From the NCBI GenBank assembly GCA_009829735.1, contig CM020618.1, positions 40,973,030 to 41,037,029 of the forward strand: a DNA stretch of 64,000 nucleotides, in the 5' to 3' direction. The notes beneath the pieces were generated by a model that was not told where the DNA came from, made no database searches, and saw nothing but the letters and a program-made list of their open reading frames with translations. Positions 29,912 to 42,449 of the stretch are shown here, one piece after another. The position numbers and the translations under genes were made by a program. The DNA is from Pyropia yezoensis (taxonomy: Eukaryota; Rhodophyta; Bangiophyceae; Bangiales; Bangiaceae). Each line of letters starts with the position of its first letter. The stretch's first letter is position 1.

Positions 29912-30730
29912 CGTACCTACGGCAGCTGGCCTACACCGCGCTACCGTGAGTTCTCGACAGGGGTTGCAGGAGTTGCTGGAGCGCGCCCAGGCGACGTCGC
30001 AGCGGGACTTGGCGCCGCCAGGCCACCGTGCTCAACTTGCCCGGCTGAGCGAGGATCTCAGCCTGGCTGGACGAGGACGGCTGGCCGCCTGCTAAGGCCT
30101 TGAAGCGGGCCTGCGGCTTGAGCCGCTGCTTAACTCTGGAGGCGCAGGCGCCCGTATGGGCTGCGACATGATGCGAGCGGCCGTGCGACTCTGGCTCAGT
30201 ACCCCCGCCGTTCCGCTCTCTGCTGACCTTCGGTGCAAGTGCGGGTTGCCGGTAGACGCCCTGGGTGCCCACGTCTTCGGTTCCTGCCCCGTACCGGCGG
30301 GCGGCTTGCACGGCGTGCCACACTGCGCTCGTCCACCTTCTCTCTCGTGCTCTCCGCAGCTCCTCCCAGTGGAGGGACGTGACGGTGGAGGAGACCATCT
30401 TCACCCCAACTGAGGATGAGGTAAACTTCCTTCTGGACGTGCGGGCGGTGAGTGTCGCCTCGGCCGTGGCCGCATGTGTGTACGTCTCGATAACGTCACC
30501 CATGGGCACCAAAGCCCTCCCACGCGTCGTGGGGTCTCCGTCCAACTCATTCGCCGCAGCCCAATGGGATGGCGCCAAGCGCCGCAAGTTTGCGAAGAAC
30601 CTCCCCGCCGAGGCACCCCCGCCGACCTTTTCGCCGGTCGTGTGGGGAGCCTTTGGGCGCTTCGGCCCGCCACGGCCAATTTTCTGGCGGAGGCTCTGGG
30701 CGGCCCATCCCGCAGATCGGCCGTAAGGCC
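29912..30730 (+). pseudogene. LINE C-terminal Cys-His motif and nuclease-like region
   Basis: Downstream of the LTR insert the plus strand encodes LRCKCGLPVDALGAHVFGSC, a CCHC-type motif like the one after the RT in R2-like LINEs. Then come WRDVTVEETIFTPTEDEVNFL and AACVYVSITSPMGTKAL, which align by eye with the endonuclease part (expected Asp...Asp-Val-Ser/Thr pattern; Tyr here replaces the second Asp). The block ends with VVWGAFGRFGPP. It is split over two frames. Confidence 0.6.
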
Positions 30731-30960
30731 TTTGTGACGGACGCTTCTGTATTTCTCTGGCGCTCCAATGCGAGATGAGTGATCGAGGGCTTTGCACAAT
30801 CTCTTCCGGAGCCCTCTGCCAGCGTTGAGGGCCCGCCTTGGCGGGTTGATGTTTCTAATTGAGGGGCGGGAGACCAACGTAGCTTAGGTTGCGGGTACAT
30901 AGCCCGGGCAGAGATGATAAACTCTTTCCCCACCCACCCCATCCCGGGCCCCGCAGGCGA

Positions 30961-33108
30961 TGTAATTCCCTGATTGACAGGACCTCCTAGCCCATGTGAG
31001 AAGAAATCCTGGGCACATCCAATTGCTACATACGGGGGGGCTAGTTCGTTTTTTTACTCCATATAGGAAGGGATTCGCGGGGCACGCGCTTTCGGGAAGG
31101 CTCCGGGTGACGACTTCGCGAGGATCAGCGCGTAAATATTCAGCACGCGGTCTGGTCTTGATGATTGGGCGAGTATCAGCGAACCATCACTCTTTAACGT
31201 TCAGCGCATCCATCTGAGAAGTGCGCAGTTTTAAGCCCCTTGCACAGAGGGTTTCTCGCTTTCACAATGTTCTGCGGGTCTGTTTTGACAGCTGCTGTGG
31301 GGCGCACACGACGGTGATGGTCGGCAGGCATACGCCCTGCTGCGTTAGGCCCTATCTTGAAGCCAGCGCCCGAAAGTGACTCAGACACAACGCACAGGCT
31401 GGGAGCCCTCCCATTGGTCGGAGCCACAAGCGTGCCGGAAGCACATCCCGGAAGCATGATGCGGGGCACAACAAAAGTACTCGGACACATGCGAATTAAA
31501 TATAATTGCAGTCACACTCAGACACGCCTGGAGAGTGGTCGAAAAAGCACTGTGCTTTTCCGCCGAATCTGAAGCACGCCTTGAGCACCTGACCTCCGAC
31601 GAAAAGAGCAGATGAGTGGCTCACAGCTTCCAGCAAAGATGTCACCAAATATATCCAGCCAACGGACGGCGTTCCCTTGCATTCGATGTAGCCTACAATG
31701 GGTGGTACATTTTCCCAGGCGCCCAACAGGCCAAAATACGTGCGTGTGCATTGTGCCTGACCGTCAAGACTGCCCCGGTGCTCGGACACGAAAACACGGA
31801 GTTAACCATGTGTCTCGGCTGACACGTGCCGTCAAGACGGGGCGTTATATACTCTTGTAAATATCACAGCGCATGGGAGGGTGTAGCTGGATGCCCCGAG
31901 TTCGCCCTAGCGAGTTCGTCATGCTCCAAAGCGAGCCAGTGGCATCGCATGAGGTAACACTCGTCACCTCGAACGTTCTCCGGGCTACTTTGGCGCCCAA
32001 TATCGCCCATTCGCGTGAAGCCCGCCCGATTCATCCGAAGGACACCTGCTCTCCTCTCAAGTCGAGCTGTGGTCACCATGAGGGACATCGCGGGATGTCC
32101 TTCACCGTTCTTGCATCCAAGTTGGTGCGAGTCTGCCGTGTGTAAGTACGCGGGGCAAGTTGCCACCGCGTCCCAAGTAAAGGTCGGCATGTCGCCAGGG
32201 CCCTCGGTGGTACCCCCGCGGTCTAACATGTTCTTGAACCGCTGCACATCTTCGACGTCCCCCTCGTCGAGGAAGGCGACCTGGTCCGTCTTGAAGTAAG
32301 GGGTAAAGTCGACCCTACTTGGAATCTTCTCCCGTAGGCGCCCCCAGATGCGAACCATCGCTGGCCCAACTCGGGCACAGCGGGCCACAGTCCAACAATC
32401 CTCGTACAGGGGCCAGGACGGGTAAACCTCGTCCTCAGGTCCTCCCATGGAGTTTCGGGGCTGGCCTCCGGGGGAGAGCCGGCCGCCATCCCAAAGTCGG
32501 GTGACGGCAGCCTCCCATCCCCCGGGGCAACCGCGGAGCTCCCGCCAGAAGTCCCGGCCGGTGCGACCACGCGGGGCGTATCCTCCAAATGCTCATCGAG
32601 AGAGCCAGACTACAACCCAGGACTTGTCATGGCCCTCCGTAAGTCAGGGAGCGCCTACTCGGTCACAGACGCCAAAGGCCCGTCTGGACTTGAGGGGGAC
32701 CGGGATCGGGGGTAGACAGGGGGCCCCCCCAGGGTGGGGCGGGGCAGGGTAAGAGAAAGGGGACATGTTGGTGCGGAAATGGGGGATGGTGGTGGTAAGG
32801 TGCGCTGAGCTGAGGCCAAGCTGTTAATTTGGCGAGCTTGAGGAGAGGGGTGGTCAGCGTGACCACCTCCACGTCAATGTGACTTGCTGGGGGACAGCGA
32901 GCCGCGCCCCGGGCGAGCGCAACATGCGGTCTTTTACCCCCACACAGGGCCGACCGGGTCGGTCGGAACTGAGGAGAGCGGAGTGTAGTAGAACTGGTCC
33001 CACGTTGGGGGAAGGGCGCGCCACACGACGGGGCGGGAGACAGCTGGTCTGACCCGTTTCTCCGTTTGCATTTGATATCGAATTTCTCTTAGTCAAGGAT
33101 ACTTCGCT
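30961..33108. other. mixed stretch left of the copia integrase; no firm gene
   Basis: At 31,740-31,860 two direct copies of CCGTCAAGAC precede TTATATACTCTTGTAAATATCACA. Read on the minus strand this starts TGTGATATTTACAAG and has a TATATAA box, so it could be the copia 3' LTR, though no partner is visible. A minus frame at 31,864-32,448 (194 codons) and others nearby show no domain. 32,640-32,860 is purine-rich on the plus strand. Confidence 0.4.
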
Positions 33109-35078
33109 TCATAGTGAGTCCAACATGGATTTGAGGGTTTTCTGCATTTTATCGTCTTGAATTTTCGTGTGGCCCGGTTGGCAGGTGCTGGGGTGGCAGA
33201 TTCTGAATGGCGAGACTCTGAGAGGATCCTGGACGGGTGAGGGGAGGGACAGCGGGGCTTGGCCTCGCTTCCCCGTCCCGACCAAGAAACTGTTGGCCCA
33301 CATACCATCATCTTGTTTCGTAGTGGCGTGATTGTCCCGCAACAGGGATAGGGTGTGTGCGACTTGCACTTCTTCCGGTTCCCCCCACACGGGAGGAAGC
33401 ACTTGTACACCACCGCAACTTGGGTGTTGCGTGTGCGAGTGGCTTCTTCCACGATTTTCCTTCTCGCCATACCAAGTCATCAGATTCGGCGTAGTGAACT
33501 CCCTCGGCCCGTCCAACGTGATACACTTCGGCTTCTTGCCCGCCCGGCGCTCCAGTCCGGGGATCTTGGCCTTCAGAACCCAACCCGCATCGCCATTGGT
33601 TCGGATCGGCACCGCCATGTCAAGACCCACACTGTCGTCGTACATCATGATGACAAGACGGGCACCTGCTATTGAAGTTGCGAGGGAACGAGTGGTGTCC
33701 ACGTGAACGAGGTCCATCTTCGAAGTCTTTGAGGTAGACTGGGGGAAGGGTGCTCCAACCATCGTCCCCTCGACACATGGGCGGGAATGACGCCGGCCGC
33801 TCGTTCCGGCGTCGCCTCCGCCACCGGCATTCCGTGCACCACCTTGGCCACCCGCCGCACGTCGCCATAGCCGAGGTGGAAGTACCGGCGGTGCCATGTG
33901 GCCGCCGTTCCCGCGATGGGCGCCGACGCCGTATTGGCCTGCTTGGCCGCATCCTGTGGGCCGCGGGTGTACTGCCCATTGGCCTTGAGGGTGCCGATGG
34001 CATCCGACTTATCGATTACCATGGGTGGAGCTACGACCCCTGCATCGTCGAAAACAAAGAAGCGACGGTGTGCGACCAGAGCTGCCCCGCCTGACGCAAT
34101 AACGCGTCACACGGGCACGAACTTGTCCTCACGCCTTGGCATTCGGTACGCAGTCTTGAGCAAGATCGCCCTCATGCTGTCGGCCCCCTCGGGCATCAAC
34201 ATCACGTCTCCTCGGCTCTGAGCCGACAGCTTGCCGTCCGACGCTGTCGTAATGGTGTAGTCGGCGTGGGCCATGGCGGAGAAGTTGGCCTTTTCCGTAG
34301 CTAAATGGTGGGTCGCGCCGGAGGCGACCACCCCCGCTTCCGCGTTAGTGCTTAGCACAGCTTGCGCCGCGGCCTCGACGACCATGTGGGCCACGTAGGC
34401 CAAATTCTTCTCGTCCTGCTTGTCCTTCTTGTACTTTTCGTTGCCGTGGCCACCGCTGGTTCTGTTGTAAGACCCCTTCCGCCTGTAGCAGTCAGCGATC
34501 TCGTGGCCGGGCGTCTTGAAAGAAGCGCGGACCGGCTTCTTGACGATCTCCTCCATCTTCTTTCTCTCTATGATCTGGCTCCGCAGCTGACTTCAATGGT
34601 CAGCGAAGGCAGGTACGCTTGGACCGTCGGAGGGACGTCCTCACTCATGAAAGCTGCAAGCTTCTTCTCAGCGGTGAGGAGTCGAGCGGTCACCACCGGC
34701 ACTCGACGGGGGATGTACTTGTTCTTCAAAACCGTGGAGATCGTGCCATACCCCGCCAGCAGTCCAGCAAGGATGGTGCGGGATAGATCGTGCTGGTATT
34801 TACGGACTCTTGCCGTCGCCAGGTCATTTCTGATACCCTTGGCACGGCCGACGAACGAGATGATGGATCCGCCAGCCCCAAGATTAAGGTTCTGGATGTC
34901 ATGCTACAACTAAGCACGGCGCTACGTCTTATTTATTCGAACAGCACTCGCAGAACGTCGCAGGCCTTCGCCTCCAACCGAAACTCCGACACGCTGTTGA
35001 GTAGGCGCGTCTTCACCGCCAGCAGCATCTCCGCCAGCGCCCTCTTATTCCTCCGCTTCCACTTCTTGAGAGCCTTGA

Positions 35079-36047
35079 TGTAAGGATTTGCCCCTTAGAT
35101 CGCCACCCGGAACCCACGGGATATGGACTGGGACCTCTCCTTACATGTCCGGCCCCGATAACTCCCCCCGAGACACACCAATTCCCCACTACCCTGGGCG
35201 ACACCACGCTGTATCCCTGATATTTTGCGGACGTCGGCCGACCGCACGAAAGCCGCCGTCAACGCACTCTCGGAACTCTGTCATGGACGTCGAAACTCGA
35301 CAACGAGGAGCGAGTGACATCGTCAACCAACCACGGGCGGACATCCCCGTCTGTGCTTCCTGAATTTTATTCTCTGCGCTGTTTGAAAGCTGGCATCAAG
35401 GACCAGTCACATGATTCACCGACACTGAGGACACCACACATCGTCGCTGGCGGCTGAGTGCGATATGACTGGCTCGCCGGCTTTTGGATTGATTGAATTC
35501 GGCCAGCTGGTTGGTGACTGGCTGGCCGGTCAAGGGATCGATTGAATTTGGCCTTGCTGGCCCTTACAGCCAGTCGGACCTTCTGGCCGACCGGCGTGTG
35601 GAGCCGGCTGGTGGGGCGCGCTGGGCGCCATCCACGGGACCCCTTCGTTTCGGGCAAACTGGGGCTGCACTCCTTTAGTGCGCACGCCCGCCCATGCTTT
35701 GTTCTGAGAGACATGCTTTGTTTTTGGACCGTTCTGTGCCTACCGGCGGTGCGATGGGTAAACGCATGCTTTGGGGCACCTCGGGTGCCCCGACGCGAGT
35801 ATATAGTGTGTGGGTGTCGGCGCCACCGGGGGAGACGAGAGGGGCAACCACAGACACAGACCAAAGACACTGTTTACCTTTTGTACCCTCGATCCCCACC
35901 GACGTCGCGCCCATCTTCTTCCCCAGACCCACCCCCGTCGAGACCACCGTCCTCTTCCCCGTGCCCCGCCGCCCCATTGGCTCGCAGGGCCCGCTGACAC
36001 CCCCACGAGTACGTTGAGGGCTCCCCGGTTTTGGGTGGGTCCTCACA
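35079..36047 (+). repeat. 5' LTR of gypsy B
   Basis: 969 bp, TG...CA ends. It carries a 19-bp dyad (35,773-35,791) nine bp upstream of TATATAG (35,800-35,806), and the U5-like part continues to 36,047. No clear primer-binding site follows; the sequence reads TGTTGTAGCTTCAG. Confidence 0.95.
35773..35806 (+). promoter_or_regulatory. dyad plus TATA box in the gypsy B LTR
   Basis: GGGGCACC-TCG-GGTGCCCC is a perfect inverted repeat, followed after nine bases by TATATAG. The same block occurs at 42,175-42,208 in the 3' LTR and at 29,635-29,668 in the old solo LTR, where much of the rest has diverged. This suggests selection for a promoter-proximal factor site or an RNA hairpin. Confidence 0.7.
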
Positions 36048-37075
36048 TGTTGTAGCTTCAGATAGTTCGACTTTCTACCTGGCGGTGACTGCGATTCCGT
36101 GCGTGATTTGGACCTCCCTGCGATTGTGACGTCGTGTTGCCCCCTGCGTTCGGCTTGCCACGGGCATTGTAATACGAACGCAGTGGGTTCCACGAATCAC
36201 ACCGAAAGAATATTTCCCTGACACTGCCATCGCGCTTGATGTCACGGATTTTTTCTGTTTGGTCAACCGATTGTTGAATCCCAGTGAGTTCCAAATCAGG
36301 TTCCGAATATTCTTACTCGGCTGTGGCGGCCGCGTCGGCATCCGCCGGCACGACGGCCCGCAACACGGTGGCCACGTCACGTGGAAACCCTGAGACCCGC
36401 GCACCCCCGACGACCCGCGCACCCCCGACGATCCGCGGCGCTGGTACAGCGCGCGGCTCGTCGGCACGCGGCAGTCCGTCGGCACGCGGCCCCGTGGGAG
36501 GGCACCACCACCCGGGCGCACGCAGCAGCGTAAGCCCTGCGGTGTGCCGTGCAACAGCCTATCGGTGTTGCGCGACCATCGCAACTCACGTCGGCATCGC
36601 AATACTGTCAATCGCCCTTCCACTCTCCCACGCTGCGATGCCTGTGGGCGTGAGTTTGATTCGGTGGTTTAATTCGAAAGCCACTTGCGTGGCAAGGCGC
36701 ACCACCGCCAGCTGGCGCGGGGCACCGATTGACTACCCCCATTGATCTACCGCGAGAGCCCGATTTTCCCCCTCTGATCTCCCCCCCGCGTGAGAATCCG
36801 ACGAGACCGACTCGGGCCCGAGCGCGGACGCCGACCAAAAATCCGATTGCGCGCCCTCGAACGATTTGCTTGTGATTGGATTTAACGAAATAGTGTTGCA
36901 CGCTCTTGATCTCGTCGCCGCGATCCCGCGGCACTTGACCGATTGTCGCGCGCCACTACGTCGCTTGACCAAATTACTTCCACAAATTCATCCGGACTTC
37001 GACTGGGCATTTCTTGTAAGTCGAGGTCGCTCTGTCCTGTGAAATTGTAACTCCTGGAGTTAGCTCCTGGAAACG

Positions 37076-37954
37076 ATGGACCCCTCGAGTATTGCTGGCG
37101 GGACCCCGGTCACTTCTGGGTCGACATCTGGCACCCCCAGAGTCGAGGCATGGAATCAGCTTACGACATTTGTGACGCAAATGCGTGACGAGCTCGAGGC
37201 ACACAAGGTGGAATTGGAAGACCCGAAGCAGCAGCTCGCCGAAACCAAGGCGAAAGCAGCCCGCGAGAACGCAAAGCCCGCGCGGGCGAACAAGCCCGGG
37301 CTGTTCTCTGGCAAACCCGGGACCATTGAAGCGTGGTGCTCCCACATGGACTTCTACGTCCGGCTGAGTGAACCCGCCGAAGCGTGTCGTGTCGCTTTCT
37401 TCTATCTCGATGGAGAAGTGTTCAACTGGTGGCATGCCTATAGACAGACTACAGACGTTTCGAGCTGGGACGCCTTCCGTGCTGCACTCATCCGGCGCTT
37501 CAGTCCTCTGAACAAGACGCAGGCGGCACGGGACAAGCTGCACGCATGGCGACAGATTAAGGACGTCGGGACGTTTAACAAGACTTTCCTGAGCGTCGTC
37601 GTGGACATCCCAGACATCACTGAAGCGGAAAAGATTGACCGCTACACGCGAGGTCTGAAGCGGGACATCTGGCAGGCACTGTGCCTCAAGAACTACACTG
37701 AACTCGAGCCTCTTATGACAGACGCCCTGCGCGTAGAAGCTGCCAAGGCTGGAGCCTCGCGCTTCACGAGCAACCTCAGCAGCACTTCTGGGAAGCCGTC
37801 TGCGACGGGTGTCGTCCCCATGGACATTTCCAGCATCAAGGTCGAGAAGCTCACGCCAGAGGAGCGCCAGCGCTGTATGCGCGAGGGACTCTGCCTCCGC
37901 TGTCGCGCAAAGGGGCACCTGGCAAAGGACTGCCCAAAAGGCCAGCGGAACTGA
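37076..37954 (+). CDS. gag: gag of gypsy B
   Basis: This 292-residue frame starts MDPSSIAGGTPVTSG. A short Ser/Thr/Gly head is followed by a coiled-coil-like stretch (VTQMRDELEAHKVELED). Then comes the conserved retrotransposon gag core, with FSGKPGTIEAWCSHMDFYV, a helix containing FNWWHAYRQT, and RRFSPLNKTQAARDKL. The C-terminal zinc knuckle is CLRCRAKGHLAKDC. This is the capsid-nucleocapsid protein that forms virus-like particles; the size is normal for chromoviruses. The leader from the 5' LTR is about 1 kb. Confidence 0.9.
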   Translation: MDPSSIAGGTPVTSGSTSGTPRVEAWNQLTTFVTQMRDELEAHKVELEDPKQQLAETKAKAARENAKPARANKPGLFSGKPGTIEAWCSHMDFYVRLSEPAEACRVAFFYLDGEVFNWWHAYRQTTDVSSWDAFRAALIRRFSPLNKTQAARDKLHAWRQIKDVGTFNKTFLSVVVDIPDITEAEKIDRYTRGLKRDIWQALCLKNYTELEPLMTDALRVEAAKAGASRFTSNLSSTSGKPSATGVVPMDISSIKVEKLTPEERQRCMREGLCLRCRAKGHLAKDCPKGQRN

Positions 37955-37977
37955 AGCAGCAACCGTCGTCAACGACG

Positions 37978-40900
37978 GTGAAAGATGCTCCTTTGGTTCC
38001 GGAAAACAAATCGTCACCCTTTGAAGGCCCGCGTCTCGGGCTACTGCTTTCTACTGCTTCTGTCAATGGCCATGTTGTTAAGGTGCTGTTTGACGATGGG
38101 TCTCCCATCAACGTCGTCTCCAGGCGCCTCATGAAAACCCTGAATGTCAAGACCACTAAAACGGACTTCGCGGCAAACATGCCCGATGGACGTTCCCATG
38201 CACTCGCTGAAACCATTAAACCCTTAGAGATTCACATCGGCCTCTATCCAGAACGACTACGGTTCGCCGTATGTGACCTCAGTGCGTACGACGTTATCCT
38301 CGGTAAGAAATGGCGCGATGACAAGGGCGCCAAGATCAACAACGAGAAGAACAAGATATCCTTTAAGTTCAACCACAAGAATATTTCTATCACCGCCTCC
38401 CTCAAGAAACTGGAGGGCCTCATTAGCCGGCAACGACTCGCACGTGACCTCATCCAAAGGACCCCTGTCTTCGCCATCTACCTGCAGTCTGAAGACCCCT
38501 CAAGCAGCTTTGACATCAACTCCATCATTATGGGAGAAGCTGAAGACAAAAATGAAGTCCAACAGATTCTCAAGGAGTACGCTGACGTCTTCCCGGCTGA
38601 GCTCCCGGACGGACTCCCTCCCGAGCGTAGTCAAAAGTTTAGCATCAAGCTGACCGACGACGCTGAACCACGTCGCAGCGGTATTTACCGCCTCTCCGAG
38701 TGGGAACTCGATGAACTCAAGACGCAACTTGCGACCCTGATTCGGAAGGGATTCATCCAGCCAAGTGCCTCACCGTGGGGCTCCTCCGTTCTATTTGCGG
38801 CGGAAAAGGACGGCGGCTGGCGGAGGTGCATCGACTACCGAGCATTGAACTAGGCCACCATCAAGAGTGCATATCCTCTACCACGTATCGATGACATCTT
38901 TGATCAACTACGAAAGGCCAAGTATTTCACGAAGATTGACCTCCGCTCTGGCTACCACCAGATCCGGCTGGACCCTGACACCATCCCATTGACGGCGTTC
39001 CGGACCAAGTATGGACTCTACGAGTTTACTGTGCTACCCTTCGGACTGACGAACGCCCCCGCAGTCTTCATGAACTTGATGAACGATGTGTTCAGACCCT
39101 ACCTGTACGACTTCATCTGCGTCTACTTAGACGGCATTCTGGTCTACAGCGAAACCTACGAGGATCATCTCAAGCACCTGAGAAGAACCCTGGCCAAGCT
39201 ACGAGAACACAAGCTTTATGCCAAGGCGAGTAAGTGCTAATTCGCTCGAACCACTGTCGATTACCTCGGCCACGTCATTTCTGACGCAGGCTTTTCCATG
39301 AAGGACCAGAAGGTCCAAGCCATTCGGACGTGGGCAACCCCCAAGAGCAAGAAGGACGTGCAGTCCTTTCTCGGTATGGTCAACTTCTATCGCCGATTTA
39401 TCAAGGGAATGGCCGCAGTTGCTACCCCTCTTACAAGATTGACGGGGAAGGTCGACTTTGAGTGGACGCCGGACGCCCAGAAAGCCTTTGAGCAGCTGCA
39501 GACTCTGACAACAAGTGCACCGGTACTAAGGCCGTTTGACAAACGATATCCCATCTACGTGTGTACTGATGCCAGCGGGTATGCTATTGGCGCAGTCCTC
39601 GAACAAGACGACGGAAAGGGACGGCGTCCAGTGGCATTCTTCTCCCTGACCTTGAATATCCACGAGCAACGCTACGGCATCCGCGAACGTGAGCTGCTCG
39701 CAGTGGTCCAAGCCATCTGGCACTGGCGCTGCCACCTCCACGGAAGACCCTTTGAGGTCCATACCGACCACGAGTCCCTGAGGTACCTGCGAACCCAAGA
39801 AAGGCTGAACGACCGCCACGTCAAGTGGCTTGAACTTCTGGATCAATTCCAGTTCAAGATTGTCCCGATCAAAGGCATCTCCAAAGCCGTAGCTGATGCC
39901 CTTTCCAGGCAACCCCAAGATGCCCCTGACAAGCACGAACCCAACCAAGATCTCCTTAGTCGAGTGCTGACCAAGAGCATTGACGAAACCCTCAAGAAAA
40001 CTGAAATCAACAACCTCATGACCATCAACCAAAGTGATCAAGACCTTGCCACCCTAGAACAAGAGTACAAAGCGGACCCCGATTTTGCCGACCTAGCCAA
40101 GGACCCGGTATCTCCCTACCGGTTTCACATGAGGTTGTTGAAACGAGGTGACCGTACGTGCATCCCCGCTGGTACTCTACGCCAAAGACTCCTTCACGAC
40201 TACCACGACGTCCCGTGCCAAGGGCACATGGGAGTGAAGAAAACCACCAAGGCCGTTGCTTCCAATTACTACTGGAAGTCTATGCGGCAGGACATCCAAA
40301 GATACGTACAATCATGTGATTCGTGCCAGCGGAACAAGGCTAGCACTCATTCACCTCTGGGTCATCTCAAACCACTCGAACCCCCAAGCCAAAGATGGGC
40401 AAGTGTCTCCATGGACTTTATCACCCCACTGCCACTGACACCACGAGGCCACAACGGCATTTATGTCGTTGTTGACCGACTCACTAAGTTGATTCGCCTG
40501 GCACCAATGAAGCCGGAATGTACAGCGCCGGTCACAGCTCAGCTTTACCACGATCACGTCTATCGCAACCTCGGCCTACCTCAAGAAATCGTCTGTGACC
40601 GCGACCCCATCTTCTTCTCCAACTTCTGGCGGTCACTGACAAAGATTCTCAAGGTCAAGATCAAAGCCTCATCGGCCTACCACCCGCAGACGGACGGCCA
40701 AACTGAGATTACGAACAAGAAAATTGAAGAAATCCTCAGAAACTTCGTCAACCATCATCAAGGCGACTGGGACCTTTTCCTCGTTGCCGCGGAAGTTGCG
40801 TACAACCGGTCACATAATGCCGTAACCACGTACTCTCCATTTTTCTTGAACTACGGGTTTGAACCAAGGACCGTGCCTATGGACATCCTCAACAGCAGGG

Positions 40901-41469
40901 ACTCAAATCTTCCAGCTGTGTCGGATTGGCTATCCAGCCTCCACGATGCTCAAAAGACGGCTATCGCCGCCATCAAGAGCGCCAATGAGACGCGCTCGGC
41001 GTACGCAAACCGTCATCGCCGACCATGCACAATCACTGTGGGCGACCACGTACTCCTCAGCACCAAGAACCTCTTGCCCGACGCTTTCCAAGGCGCTCGT
41101 AAGCTGATGCCCAAATACTCCGGACCCTACAAAGTCACGGAGAGCATCAATGACGTCACGTTCCGTCTCGATCTTCCTCAAGCTGTCCTCGATCGCAAAG
41201 TTCACAACGCCTTCCATGCCAGCCTCCTGAAGCCGTACCGCGCTGATCCGTATGGTCGACTTCCTCCCGTTCCACCCCCGGTTGCATTTCCGGATGGCTC
41301 GGTCGAGTATGAAGTGGACTCCATTGTACGGTCACGAAAGCGCCGTGGACGACTGCAGTACCTCGTCAAATGGAAAGGCTGCGACATCAGCGAGAACTCT
41401 TGGCTGACTCAGCAAGACCTTGTGAACGCCCATGAAATTTTAGACGCGTTTCTTCGATGCGCGTCCTAA
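37978..41469 (+). CDS. pol: pol region of gypsy B (protease, RT, RNase H, integrase, chromodomain)
   Basis: The order on the plus strand is: aspartic protease (about 38,040-38,330, [15 protein letters not shown]); reverse transcriptase (about 38,700-39,250, with [15 protein letters not shown] and [10 protein letters not shown]); RNase H (about 39,540-39,900, [14 protein letters not shown] and [11 protein letters not shown]); integrase (about 40,190-41,000, with the zinc-finger pattern [11 protein letters not shown]...CDSCQRNK and core SMDFITPLP and [14 protein letters not shown]); and a C-terminal chromodomain (about 41,300-41,460, [16 protein letters not shown]). It is near-complete, with a small number of breaks. 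The chromodomain suggests targeting to methylated-histone chromatin, as known for chromoviruses. Confidence 0.9.
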
Positions 41470-41480
41470 GGGGGGGAAGG
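41468..41480 (+). other. polypurine tract of gypsy B
   Basis: AAGGGGGGGAAGG abuts the 3' LTR start at 41,481, the expected plus-strand primer site. Confidence 0.9.
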
Positions 41481-42449
41481 TGTAAGGATTTGCCCCTTAG
41501 ATCGCCACCCGGAACCCACGGGATATGGACTGGGACCTCTCCTTACATGTCCGGCCCCGATAACTCCCCCCGAGACACACCAATTCCCCACTACCCTGGG
41601 CGACACCACGCTGTATCCCTGATATTTTGCGGACGTCGGCCGACCGCACGAAAGCCGCCGTCAACGCACTCTCGGAATTCTGTCATGGACGTCGAAACTC
41701 GACAACGAGGAGCGAGTGACATCGTCAACCAACCACGGGCGGACATCCCCGTCTGTGCTTCCTGAATTTTATTCTCTGCGCTGTTTGAAAGCTGGCATCA
41801 AGGACCAGTCACATGATTCACCGACACTGAGGACACCACACATCGTCGCTGGCGGCAGAGTGCGATATGACTGGCTCGCCGGCTTTTGGATTGATTGAAT
41901 TCGGCCAGCTGGTTGGTGACTGGCTGGCCGGTCAAGGGATCGATTGAACTTGGCCTTGCTGGCCCTTACAGCCAGTCGGACCTTCTGGCCGACCGGCGTG
42001 TGGAGCCGGCTGGTGGGGCGCGCTGGGCGCCATCCACGGGACCCCTTCGTTTCGGGCAAACTGGGGCTGCACTCCTTTAGTGCGCACGCCCGCCCATGCT
42101 TTGTTCTGAGAGACATGCTTTGTTTTTGGACCATTCTGTGCCTACCGGCGGTGCGATGGGTAAACGCATGCTTTGGGGCACCTCGGGTGCCCCGACGCGA
42201 GTATATAGTGTGTGGGTGTCGGCGCCACCTGGGGAGACGAGAGGGGCAACCACAGACACAGACCAAAGACACTGTTTACCTTTTGTACCCTCGATCCCCA
42301 CCGACGTCGCGCCCATCTTCTTCCCCAGACCCACCCCCGTCGAGACCACCGTCCTCTTCCCCGTGCCCCGCCGCCCCATTGGCTCGCAGGGCCCGCCGCC
42401 ACCCCCACGAGTACGTTGAGGGCTCCCCGGTTTTGGGTGGGTCCTCACA
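41481..42449 (+). repeat. 3' LTR of gypsy B
   Basis: 969 bp, same length as the 5' LTR and about 99.3% identical by eye. It is followed by the CTTGA target copy and then the copia relic. Confidence 0.95.

Larger units (their letters stand above)
26280..30960 (+). mobile_element. decayed LINE (non-LTR retrotransposon), zinc-finger/RT/C-terminal nuclease type
   Basis: Three coding blocks on the plus strand follow the order of early-branching LINEs: zinc fingers (26,292-26,936), reverse transcriptase (27,479-28,845), then a C-terminal Cys-His motif and nuclease-like segment (29,912-30,730). The copy is dead. It has at least one frame change, internal stops, a tRNA-like insert (about 26,955-27,032), a MITE (28,354-28,553) and an LTR insertion (about 29,094-29,911). 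The ends are approximate; no poly-A tail or target duplication was found. Confidence 0.8.
35079..42449 (+). mobile_element. Ty3/gypsy chromovirus B, nearly whole, young
   Basis: This 7,371-bp element has two 969-bp LTRs (TGTAAGGAT...GGTCCTCACA) and a perfect 5-bp target duplication CTTGA at 35,074-35,078 and 42,450-42,454. The LTRs differ at only about seven positions, so insertion was recent. Inside, on the plus strand, are gag and then pol with protease, RT, RNase H, integrase and a chromodomain. It looks nearly whole, with two or three breaks. It is inserted in the gag of a copia relic of opposite orientation. Its family differs from gypsy A in LTR, gag and lack of an antisense region. Confidence 0.95.

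Noticed and set aside
30996-31060. LTR end at TTGCTACATACGGGGGGG resembling gypsy A
   Set aside because: Only about ten bases match and the adjoining sequence does not follow the LTR; probably chance.
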